Positions 1-9,060 of a DNA stretch of 64,000 nucleotides are shown here, one piece after another. A program made the translations under genes and the position numbers. Position 1 is the first letter of the stretch. Each line of letters begins with the position of its first letter. Under the pieces are notes generated by a model that did not search any database, was not told the origin of the DNA, and worked only from the letters and a program-made list of their open reading frames with translations. The stretch comes from Halichoerus grypus (lineage: Eukaryota > Chordata > Mammalia > Carnivora > Phocidae): the NCBI RefSeq assembly GCF_964656455.1, contig NC_135714.1, forward strand, positions 82,667,903-82,731,902, read 5' to 3'.

Positions 1-1303
1 CCAGTGCAAATGACCAAACAACAAAACTGCCCTCAATCTAATTATATAACCTTATTAATACCTCCTTCTCATACTGTATTCCCTGATATGGCTGGAGAAG
101 GAAGCATTCCAATTAACCATACAGTCATCATAGAACAATTTACAAAGAATCAGAGTATAATGAGCTCAAAATAAACATATAATCTGTCTCCATTTATTGC
201 TTTAGGAGGCACACGTGAGAACTGTACAATGTCCAAAGTCATTTGACAAGAACACATTCAGTGCATAAGAAGCAAGGCACTGAGCCAGGCACCACTGGGG
301 CAATGACCATAGTTTTCAAACTAAAACTTTGAATATACATATTAACAAACAATTTTATGTACCTTCCAAGCATACGCAGCATCCTGGGAGACACAGTTTA
401 GACACCGACATACTAGAATCTCCAAAACATTCTAATGCTACATAGAGACAACTGAACATTTTATATCAGAAGTAGTAGCTCCTTCCCCAGAAAGATAAAA
501 ATAAAGTGGATCTAGACAGTTACTATAAGAAGAGACTCTAAGTCTTAGAACCTTAGAGCTGGTGGGATTTTTTTAAAATTTAGCTCCATATAAATAAAGC
601 TCTCTGTCTCAACATCAACCATCATTCTTCTGGTTTTATAACTGTAGAAAGGTACCTGAAACTGACAGACATTGTAAGGTGGCATGTCATAATCTGGAGG
701 CAGCTGTTAACATAAATCTCTGGTATCTATTTGTTTGTTTTGCTTTCTGCAGACATTCGCAGAATTTCCAGTTTCAGGAGATAGTTCATAGAAAGTCAGA
801 CCATATTTTGCTGTGAGGCAAAAGCATGGATTAAGGAAATAAGAAGAAGATAAACAGAAAATTCTATTTCTCTCTATGATGGTCTTACAAAGAATACATC
901 TAATTCCAAAAATGTAGTAATTTAATAAATAATTACTGCTTCCTCAGTTTTTGTTTTTAATTTCAAGGTTTTGGCTACTGCATATACATTTGTAAAATGG
1001 ATTTGAGATCCCAGCCATAGGTCTAGGTCCTCAAGCTGACAGTCCATCTGATTTAAGCCATTATTCAGAATACCTAACAGTAGAGGAATATGAAATGTTT
1101 TATTTGACTTCATATGAAATATATAATTGATGGCTTATCAATGATAGAGCCTGTGTGAAGACAGAAGAAGGAAATATGGTAAAAATAAAATGGGTTAAAA
1201 ATACTGAAAATATCAAGACTACTAAGGACTTAGTTTATAAACTGAAATCATTTTTCAGTGCCTACATTCCCACCTGACGACTATATTTTTAAAAAAAGGA
1301 GTG

Positions 1304-1493
1304 GGGCGCCTGGGTGGCTCAGCCATTAAGCGCCTGCCTTCGGCTCAGGTCATGATCCCAGGGTCCTGGGATCGAGCCCCGCATCGGGCTCCACGGGAAG
1401 CCTGCTTCTCCCTCTCCCACTCCCCCTGCTTGTGTTCCTGCTCTCGCTAACTCTCTCTCTGTCAAATAAATAAATAAAATCTTTAAAAAAAAA
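1304..1493 (+). mobile_element. Can-SINE (tRNA-Lys-derived, SINEC type)
   Basis: It starts GGGCGCCTGGGTGGCTCAG and has the tRNA-like body, CT-rich middle and AAATAAATAAAATCTTT tail before a poly(A). TSD is AAAAAAAGGAGTG at 1291-1303 and 1494-1506. The middle reads GGGCTCCACGGGAAGCC, so a few bases of the usual CCCTGCTCGGCGGG are missing. It lies in PPP3CA intron 1, antisense to the gene. Confidence 0.95.
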
Positions 1494-1506
1494 AAAAAAA
1501 GGAGTG

Positions 1507-4500
1507 AACACCTTAAGAAGCATTGGCTGGTATTTTCGTTTGATCATTCTCTAGAAATTAATAAAACCCTCAAACCAGATCAACTGTATGGGCCATTATC
1601 TGAAATTCAGACAAAGAGGCTTATGATAACCACCTTCAAAATAAAAGTACATAAAACTTTTTAGCAGGAGAATATGCTATTTCTATTTCTGTGTATATAC
1701 CTGAACAGAAAATAATTTTTAACAGTTTTCCTTTAGTAAATCTCATGCCAAGATCAAACCAGATTATAACATTTATCATCAGAATTTATATTTCTGCTAA
1801 ATACACAGGTATAAAAGCTTCTTCTCCTATTACAGCTATTTTATATAGCTAGTAATTCAGTAAAGCGAAGTTTGAAATAAAATGTGATAGCTTAAATATA
1901 CCAAAAGAAGTCACAGTTTCAAACAGATTTTCAAGAGAAGAGCATCTCTGCTAAAGGAAAGAATGTGCTTACACTTACCTGCATTCTAGTCCCACCTGTG
2001 ACCGATCATTCTATCTATTCTGTCTCCATTTCTTCAACTATAAAATAAATGCCACCATAAGCTACTGTTGTAGACCCAAGGCATTCACAGATTTCAATAC
2101 TAATTGTTCTGACTATTCTTGAGTGACCCTGAAAATACATTAACACGTTGTCATTTGTAATTCTGTGTCAGCAGTGACCAAATAGCCATTCCCAGGCGAG
2201 GGGAGCAAGCATGACTGCGTGGGCTCTCAAATTCCACTTATGAGTGGTGAGTTCAAGTTCCCACAAGTGAGGGGTGAGTACAATTTTACATTTGAGGAAA
2301 ATAGCCTGTGACTTACAAAATATAACAGGGCAATTACAGAAAGATGGAATTCAAAATCTCACCATATCTCTCTTGAATATCAAGAAAGTTGCTGAAAAAA
2401 AGTTAACAATATGATTTTTTAGTATTTACCAAAGTTCCAGATCATGAATCATCATCATTCTCTACAGTTCTGGAGTGTCCAATATTTTCACAAAACTTTC
2501 AAAATAGTAATTTAACTGGATTTGCTAAGAGGAAGGTATGTCTAGAAAAATGCTGTTTTCCAATGAGGTCACTCTAAATGGATTCTTTATTTGGTTTCAT
2601 AATTAGTTCCAACTTTACACATGGCTGACACAGAAAAGATAAGGAAAAGTATAAGAGGCCAATTATAAAAGTTATAAGCGTACAGTATATCAAAGTCATA
2701 TTTCATATTTCTAAGATTACAAATAAAAACAGGTCATATTTATAGAAACAAATAGACTTAAAACATGAAATAGACTTAAAATGGCGTATTTTTAAACTAA
2801 TATAAACAAATGTTGGAGTAAACCTCTAACTAGATTCTAAGGTGTTACTTTTTTCACATTTTAACTGGATGTCTTAAAATACATGGCTCATTTAAAGTAG
2901 AGGTTCTTTCCCCCAGTTTCCAAAAAAAATATTATTTTTTAAATGTTAATTTTCTAATTGATGGCATTTTAGAATCACTGGAATTTCCCTGAATCACAGT
3001 CTCAATTGTTGCTTTAAGCCTTAAGTTTACAAAATGTTTTGAAAACCATGCATTTTTGTTATATTGACTTTACAGTAGAAATCCTGAAAGAAAATACTGA
3101 TTAATCTAATTTATAATTAATAGCATCAATTTACACGCTATTCAGTATGTCCTGAAAAGAATCTGTTTTGTTAAGTATATTAACCATGCCCAAATCGTGT
3201 TGTTTATAGTATTAATTAGATTAGCAGACCCCTTTCTTCATATCCAGTGCTGATGTAAACTTTAGCCACCAAACACTGACGTTTAGTAACACTGAATTAA
3301 TGCAGTTTTACTGTACTCAAATGGAAAACCAGATACAAAGATTATACACGGAATAACTGAACTGATGGTAATAAATCTAAGTAAAATAAATTCACAATGA
3401 GCTCTTCTTGACACACCACAAATAAATGGCATTATTTAATACTTTGTTTCAAAATCCAAACATGATGATTATTACTGATGTAGCATATTTTTATTTTCTT
3501 CTTAAGCAGTATTACCATCTCATTCAGCTAGTAACACTGGTGGCTTGAATCCTTGTTTACTTAATATTTTGCTTAGCTACCAGCTCCTTGATTATATGAT
3601 CTTAGATATCCTTCCAGAATTTCCCTATGTGTATTTTGACTTCACAAATAGTCTATAAGCTGGCAATACAAAGAAAGACAGCGCTTTTTGTTTTTGTGTT
3701 GTTGTTTTTTTAATTCCCCCACAGCCAAAAGTAACCTGATACATAGCACAAATTTCGCTACTTAGAGTTTTTGAGAAATTCCCCAAAACTCTTCCCAGGA
3801 ATTTACCCCCCATCAATCTGTCATGGTATCCGGAATTTCTACCATTAAAATCAGTTTGGGTTAAGGTAAGAGGCCCTTTAGAAAATACCTAGGGATGGGA
3901 TCAAAAGGAAGGGAAAGAGATGCAACAAAGCAAGCACCCATCACATACAATTTAACTTCCTCTAAGTGTATGACTTTCGTGTAGCAAAGTTCTATAGCCA
4001 AGAGGGAATGTTAGGGCCAGTCAAGGAGTTAAAGGCAGGAACAGGCAGGGAGAAATGAACAAAAGCCAGTTTTAAACCAGCCCTGTGGAGCACCACTGCA
4101 GAGAAAATCCAGACTATGTGGTGTGCTGGGGGAAAGCGGGGAGAGTGGTCATTCTTCTATTTACTGCCCTCCATCTTTTGCCATATAGTTATGCGTATAC
4201 TTTGTTTCCTTAAAAAATGTAAAACAGTAAATGGATCAAATTATTCGGATTTCCAACAAAGGGCATTACCCAAGATCTTTTCTATGAATTTTTATACTTT
4301 CCATTGTTTTTATCCAAGAACAGTCAAAAATGAAACAGCACCGGTTTTGCTAAACGAAGTAACTTTTTTTCTGCAGTAACCTAAATGAATGCTTTTTATC
4401 TCCAATGCTGCCATTCCCTTTCATTTTTAAGATTTGGAAAACTGATCACGGGCTCCAAACACACTCTAGAAGATGCTATGAACCTGAAAAATTGCACAGT

Positions 4501-5635
4501 TAGTTGAGACTTAAACTCAACCTACCTTTCTAAAGTTGCATTCTGGAAGTACAAATCAAGAAAGCCGTCACATCATGGTATTACTACAAACAAAACCACA
4601 AGCACAGCTTTATTTGTAAATAGCAATTTGTTATACAACAAAAGCCAGATGACACTAATGCAGATAATTGTAAACAAACACCATGGCATGGCCATGGTAA
4701 TAATGATCCAAATACTTATTTCTATATGTAACCAAATACTACTATCTGTACTTTGTAAAAGGAGAGAAAGTTTAAGGAGCACAAAAATTTCCTCAAGGAT
4801 AATCCTTTTCCTGCATTAAAGAGTCAACCTCAGACCACTGAGATGACGTTCTAACAAAATTTAAAGTCATGGTTACATGAACTATGTCTTATCTGATTTT
4901 GTAAATACGAAAAATCATTTGGTCATCTGTTTTCCATTCATCATACATGCACTTTCTACTCACTAAGCGTGTGTATACTGGGGAAATGCTATTTCTTAGA
5001 GAACTGATAATCAAAATAGATTACCATTTCAAATAATTAGTTATAAAAACCATATATGTGACAAAATGTTGGATCCACCTTTCGATAATGCCTGTTAAGC
5101 CAACAATATAAAATCTGTAAGAAAGCATAAGAAAAACAGCATGCCCACCTTAAAATTAGGATTTGTCAATAAAACTTCTTTCCTATAAACAAAATTTCAC
5201 ATTCAAAATTCACATCAAGATCCTTATCAAAACAAATGCAAAATTACCTTTTCCTATTTTGAGACTTTCCTATGTTCCTATATTATCCACATGTGCATTT
5301 CAGTTCTGCAAAAATATGTAAATCATTTCTTTGGAATTATGAGGGGTTTGTGTACTTACAATAAAGAGCCATTTATAAAAATATTATAGCATTGGAAAAA
5401 AGCAAGGCAAATAGGCATGGAATGGTTGAATGGGCTCCTTCACATTAATCGGTAAAGACACCAAGCCAGAACATATGGACAATTATTTTTACATTCTTCC
5501 CCGCTTGACAACTTTCCATTTACAGGGAAAAGCCACACTTTGTGATTTAAAACAGGGAACCTGAACTTATGTGTGCACATATGAATGCTTTTTAATTGTT
5601 GACACATTTACTGCTATCATTTGAATTGTAAGCTT
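1507..5635. other. Intron 1 stretch with no recognised gene or recent transposon
   Basis: AT-rich unique DNA in which all open frames are short and without recognisable homology. A weak MIR-like stretch (about 1965-2060) is the only repeat hint. The absence of SINE/L1 over 4 kb, in a window that is otherwise repeat-dense, could reflect constraint near the gene start. Confidence 0.6.
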
Positions 5636-5700
5636 TACATTAATTGTTTTGATCGCTTCTCGGCCTTTTGGCTAAGATCAAGTGTACATTAATTGTTTTG
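5636..5700. repeat. 16-bp target-site duplication around the U2 fragment
   Basis: TACATTAATTGTTTTG occurs at 5636-5651 and again at 5685-5700 with no mismatch. The last two U2 bases (TA) overlap the right copy. A perfect TSD this long suggests a fairly recent insertion. Confidence 0.92.
5652..5686 (+). pseudogene. RNU2 pseudogene: 3'-truncated U2 snRNA retropseudogene (first 35 nt of U2)
   Basis: The 35 bases from ATCGCTTCTC to AAGTGTA match the 5' end of U2 spliceosomal RNA, including the GGCCTTTTGGCTAAGATC segment of stem-loop I and its flank. The copy stops before the branch-point-recognition region, so it cannot function. It is flanked by a perfect 16-bp direct repeat (5636-5651 and 5685-5700), and there is no poly(A). 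This structure fits the known class of 3'-truncated snRNA pseudogenes inserted by the LINE-1 machinery. Confidence 0.93.
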
Positions 5701-6839
5701 AAAACAGGCAATCTAAACACACAGATTGAAGTTACACCTAAACTTCACACATTAGGTAAATACTCTGATAGTTCAGCAAAAGGTCTTAATTTTTGAAAAT
5801 GTCAACAGAAACCCTTAATACAAAGCCTAGTTCTTTCAAATGAATTTGAATTCACTGTTTTAACATGGGGAGCCATGCCTGCAGAAAGAACAGCTGTGCA
5901 TCCATAGTCCTATTTCCAATCATTTTTGCAAAGGTATTTCCTCCTTATTTTGATGAGTCTATAAATACTGCATTCAAGCAGGACTGATTCTAATACAACC
6001 AAAACAAGAAAAGATATTTTGTGTTCTTTTTTTAAGAAGGAGAGAATAATTTCCCCCCATCACCAGAAACACACACACACAACTTTAAAAACTGAGCAAA
6101 TCTGAATGGAGCAATGAACAGTTCTGACACCCCAGGACTTCTGTATCATGGTCTTATGGCTGCTGAGTTACTTCATCTAAGTGCTCACGGGGCAAATGAC
6201 TTTATTGCCTTGCACTCTACTTGCATGGCCACATTAGATACTATCTCTGTTTTACACACAGCGCGCGCACAGACACACACACACACAGACACACTCACAC
6301 ACACACACACACGCCACACGCCACACCAGACAGTGCTGTTTCCAATTTCAGAGGCCCCTTGCGCGCCTAGCCCCATACCCCATCCCTGCTCTGCTCCGGG
6401 TCCTAACACCAGGAATGAGGGACACTACTTAATCCTGGCGGAGCTGCTCTGTTGTCCCATCCTTCCAGGATTCGTAGGATGGTTCCTCCCCCACTCCACC
6501 ACGGAACACAACGAGGACGGCGGGTTTTCCCGAGCAAGAAAGACCACTGGTGGTCCCCTTCCTCACCCCACGCATCCCGGCTTCTCTACGCCAGAAACCC
6601 CAGAGGCAGAAGTATACACGATCCCGGGGCAGGGGAGAGGAGCCAATAATAGGAATCAAATAGCCCGTTAACTAGGGGGTGCCAGGGGCATGGAAGAAGC
6701 GAGCAGGGTGAGGTTACCACGGGGGAGGTGTGCTCCAGCGGGGAACCATTCAAGAGCAATGACAGGTCGGCGGGGGAAGGCTCGGGTGGCGAGGGAGGTT
6801 GGAGAACTGCTTTTCGTGTCTTTCTCAGGGCCTGCGGGG
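5701..6839. other. Intron 1, transition into the CpG island
   Basis: Unique DNA with a CA repeat at 6257. G+C content rises from about 6340. Open frames at 6114-6671 and its reverse are low-complexity or GC-driven and not credible genes. Confidence 0.55.
6257..6325. repeat. (CA)n-rich microsatellite
   Basis: An ACAC-rich tract with a GCGCGCGC interruption. In the intron, at the edge of the CpG island. The alternating purine-pyrimidine stretch has Z-DNA potential. Confidence 0.85.
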
Positions 6840-7537
6840 GAATCCCGGGGCGGCGGCGGCGGGGCTCACGGGTCGTTCCCCGCCTCCCGCGGCCCCCGCG
6901 CGTCCCCTCGGCCACCCCCTCCGCCTGCGGCCGCCCCCGCCCCCGCCCCGCGCGGAAGGAAGCGCCGGGCTCCCCCCACGCTCTCCCGCTCTCTCGCGAG
7001 TCCTGTGCAGGCCTTTTCAGGGGGAGGGGGAGGGGGCGCGGAGGGAATTGCTGCAATGGAGCGCCGAGAGAACCCTGCCCCAGCGAGGCAGGCGGTGGAA
7101 AGCCACGGCCACATAAAAATGCCATATTAATTTTTAAAAAGCCATAAATCACCCCTCCCTCTGCAAAAGAAAATCATAAACCCGATCCCATGCAAGCCTG
7201 CGAGCAGCCACCCACTTCCTATTTCTGTCACAGCAGCTACACCCTGCCAGCAACCACCCCCCGGGCGCCCCCTCCCGCCACCGCCACCCCCGCCGCCGCC
7301 TCCCCGCTGCTCAGCCATTTGCTAACTGACGCCCCCGTAAATAAAAATGCCCCAAGTGGGGCCGGGTGGGAGGCCTGGGGGAAGGGCGCGCAAAGGAGGG
7401 GGGTTCGAGGGTTGCACAATATCCTAGAAGGTCCGTGGCTGGAGCAAGGAGAGAACCGGAGGCGGGGGGAGGGGAGGCAAGCCGTGAGGGTTCCTGCGGC
7501 ACACGGTGCACCCGGGCGACCGCGGCGCGCCGCTTAC

Positions 7538-7595
7538 CTTTCACCACCCTGTCGGTCGTCGACAACTTGGGATCAATTGCCTTGGGCTCGGACAT
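7538..7595 (-). CDS. PPP3CA: PPP3CA coding exon 1 (calcineurin A alpha N-terminus), partial
   Basis: Read on the minus strand, an ATG at 7595-7593 opens 19 codons, MSEPKAIDPKLSTTDRVVK, plus the first base (G) of a split codon. The exon ends AAAG at 7538 and is followed by the donor GTAAG at 7537-7533 (intron phase 1). I recognise this as the N-terminus of the calcineurin A alpha isoform; the next residue there is Ala (GCN), which fits the split G. The beta and gamma paralogues start differently. The protein is the Ca2+/calmodulin-activated Ser/Thr phosphatase catalytic subunit. It pairs with calcineurin B and dephosphorylates NFAT and other cytosolic substrates. The catalytic, CnB-binding, calmodulin-binding and autoinhibitory parts are in later exons beyond the left end of the window. 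The start was chosen because it matches the family start, has G at -3, and is the first ATG for over 440 nt of upstream sequence. The intact donor and CpG-island setting argue against a retrocopy. Confidence 0.95.
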
Positions 7596-7676
7596 CTCCA
7601 GCCGCCGGGGGACAGCGACGCGCTGCTCGTCCGTCCTAATGCACACCCCGACCGGACCGGCGGGCCAGACACTCAA

Positions 7677-7812
7677 CGCCGCCGCCGCCGCGCTGCAAAC
7701 CGCTCGGCTGGAGGTCTGGGCTCTGAGCTGGCTTTAAAGTTACTGCCTTCTCGCGCGTCCCTCCTCCTCCTCCTCCTCCTCCACCTCCTCCTCCTTCGCC
7801 GCCGCCGCCGCC
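7677..7812. repeat. GCC and CTC trinucleotide runs in the PPP3CA leader
   Basis: (GCC)5 at about 7678-7692, a long CTC/TCC run at about 7758-7797 and (GCC)5 at 7797-7812. In transcript sense these are GGC and GAG repeats. All are short. Confidence 0.85.
7733..7738 (-). promoter_or_regulatory. TATA-like TTTAAA element
   Basis: A TTTAAA in otherwise GC-rich DNA, about 140 bp upstream of the PPP3CA ATG; its minus-strand context is AACTTTAAAGCC. If used, it would place a transcript start around 7700-7710 and give a leader of little more than 100 nt. The motif is palindromic and short, so this is weak evidence. Confidence 0.3.
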
Positions 7813-8488
7813 TTCACTCCTCCTCCGCCGCCGCCAGCCCCGCCGACTCCGCTCCGGGCTGCGCGTGTGTGGTGGTTATTTATTTATTTTCTAAGCACGC
7901 CTCTTGGTTCTTCTTTTATTCTTGGGGGAAGGGGGATGGGGAGGAGAAGCGCACACAGGAGCACCCACCCTGGCAAGGAAACCGGGCACCGCGGAATGGA
8001 GCCCCACGCGCGCACTCTGCCGGGATTAAGACCGATCACATGGGGAGGGCCGGGGGCGAGAGAGAAGAGGCAGGGCCGCCGATGTCAGTGCCACCAGCCG
8101 TGCCTCGGCGTCTCCGGCGGCGGAGAGGCGGCCGCCGCTGCTGCTGCTACTGCTGTTGCCGCCGCTGCTTCCCCACACCAGGCGCCGCCGCTTGTCCGCG
8201 GCCGCCGGAGACGTCCCGCCGCTGCGCTCGCCCGCGCTCGTCTCTGCCTCCCCGCGCCGCTCCTTCACTCACACAGGCACAGCCGCGGAGCTCGGCAGAC
8301 ACAGTCCCGGGCGCAACCTACCCTCCTCCTCCGCCGCCGCCGCCGCCGCCTCCACCTCCGCCACCGCGCCCGCCTCCGCCTCCTCCCCTTCCTCCTCCCG
8401 GCCCCCGCCTCCAGCGCCCCGGCAGCCTCCACCTCCCTGCGGAGCCAGCCCCTCGCTCCCCGCCCCGACGTCGAAGCTGTGGGCGCCC

Positions 8489-8508
8489 ATTGGCTGACAT
8501 GCGCGTCA
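8489..8508 (-). promoter_or_regulatory. CCAAT box with adjacent TGACGCG (CRE-like half site)
   Basis: ATTGG at 8489-8493 reads CCAAT on the minus strand, in the NF-Y-like context AGCCAATGGG. It follows GAGTGACGCGCATGTC on the same strand, which has a CREB/ATF-like half site and part of an NRF1-like GCGCATG. The orientation matches PPP3CA transcription. The position is about 900 bp upstream of the ATG, so it suits a distal start of a long leader better than a start near the ATG. Confidence 0.5.
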
Positions 8509-9041
8509 CTCACTGCTAGGTAGCGGCCTCCCCGCTCGTCCCGCCTCCCGCTCCTCCTCGCCGTCCCCGCCCCCCGCTCTGTTTTCTCCCGGCTGCCAGT
8601 CCAGTGGGCCTGCCGCCTCCGCCGCCCAGTCCCCGCTCAGGTGTCACTGTTGCTGGCAGGCCGGGATTAGGGAAGGAGAATGGGCAGGGGGTCGCGGCTG
8701 GGAGGAGAGGGGCTGTACCCTGCCACCCACAGCCCCATTTGGCATCCGCCCCTGGACCCCGCACACTCCCCCGCGCCGCTTTGGCAACTGTGCCTTGTCG
8801 GCTGGGTTAAGCCGCAGTGTGAGTAGCCAAGTGCTGAGGGTGTCTCCGGGTGTGTGCGTGGCCCGCGAGAGGGCAAAAAGGGGGGAGGCAGGGAGAGGAG
8901 GGAAGGGGGTGGGGGTGAGAAGCACCGAGAGAGGGCGGAGGAAGGAAGAGCGCGGGGAGCTCCGGGTCCCGCGGCACAGCTGCTGTCGCTGTCGCTGCCG
9001 CAGCTGTCCAGGGAGGATCGCCAAAACGGCGACGAATAAAC

Positions 9042-9052
9042 AACTTACCTTG
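9042..9052 (-). other. Consensus 5' splice donor upstream of PPP3CA (candidate alternative non-coding exon end)
   Basis: On the minus strand the sequence reads CCAAG|GTAAGTTG, with the exon side ending at 9049 and GT at 9048-9047. This matches the mammalian donor consensus almost perfectly and lies in the upstream edge of the CpG island, in the same orientation as PPP3CA. It could end an alternative untranslated first exon of PPP3CA or of an unrelated minus-strand transcript. No coding sequence is recognisable next to it. Confidence 0.4.
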
Positions 9053-9060
9053 GGGAGACG

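Larger units (their letters stand above)
1..7537 (-). other. PPP3CA: PPP3CA intron 1, 5' portion
   Basis: This follows from the exon 1 donor at 7537/7536 on the minus strand: everything to the left is transcribed as the start of intron 1. I found no further exon with recognisable calcineurin sequence here, so exon 2 lies beyond the window. Contents are mainly unique AT-rich DNA, one Can-SINE, a U2 snRNA fragment and a CA-rich repeat. The last ~700 bp next to the exon are in the CpG island but contain AT-rich islets. Confidence 0.9.
7596..8530 (-). promoter_or_regulatory. PPP3CA: PPP3CA 5' leader and promoter region
   Basis: GC-rich DNA directly upstream of the PPP3CA ATG. It holds (GCC)n at 7678-7691, (CTC)n/(GCC)n at about 7758-7812, a TTTAAA element at 7733-7738, polypyrimidine runs, a GACGTC at 8468-8473, and a reverse CCAAT box with an adjacent TGACGCG at about 8489-8508. 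No minus-strand ATG occurs between 7595 and 8039, so the leader is free of upstream AUG codons if transcription starts within this interval. The transcription start cannot be fixed from sequence; both a start near the TTTAAA element and dispersed CpG-island starts are possible. Confidence 0.75.
6840..9060. other. CpG island at the PPP3CA 5' end
   Basis: A roughly 2.2-kb block with very dense CpG and G+C, in sharp contrast to the AT-rich surroundings. CpG-rich tails extend to about 9500. It spans the start of intron 1, coding exon 1, the leader and upstream sequence. Islands of this size usually carry broad, often bidirectional, housekeeping-type promoters, so a divergent plus-strand transcript is plausible but not shown. 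Bounds are by eye. Confidence 0.9.

Noticed and set aside
5652..5686. Functional U2 snRNA gene
   Set aside because: Only 35 of the roughly 190 nt are present, with TSDs and no snRNA promoter elements recognised.
6257..6325. CRISPR-like array (regular CA/AC units)
   Set aside because: A dinucleotide microsatellite with no unique spacers, in a mammalian genome.
6114..6671. 185-codon plus-strand frame
   Set aside because: It runs through the CA microsatellite (His-Thr repeats) with no recognisable domain; a chance frame in the intron.
6586..7152. 188-codon minus-strand frame in the intron
   Set aside because: GC-driven, low-complexity, and lies inside PPP3CA intron 1 without splice context.
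7311..7676. 121-codon minus-strand frame containing the PPP3CA N-terminus
   Set aside because: It starts at a non-ATG codon and reads through the exon 1 donor into the intron. Only 7538-7595 is taken as coding.
7506..8519. 337-codon plus-strand open frame across the CpG island
   Set aside because: Low-complexity Pro/Arg/Ser/Leu translation of GCC/CTC repeats, antisense to the PPP3CA leader. Overlapping open frames exist in other phases, as expected in GC-rich DNA with few stops.
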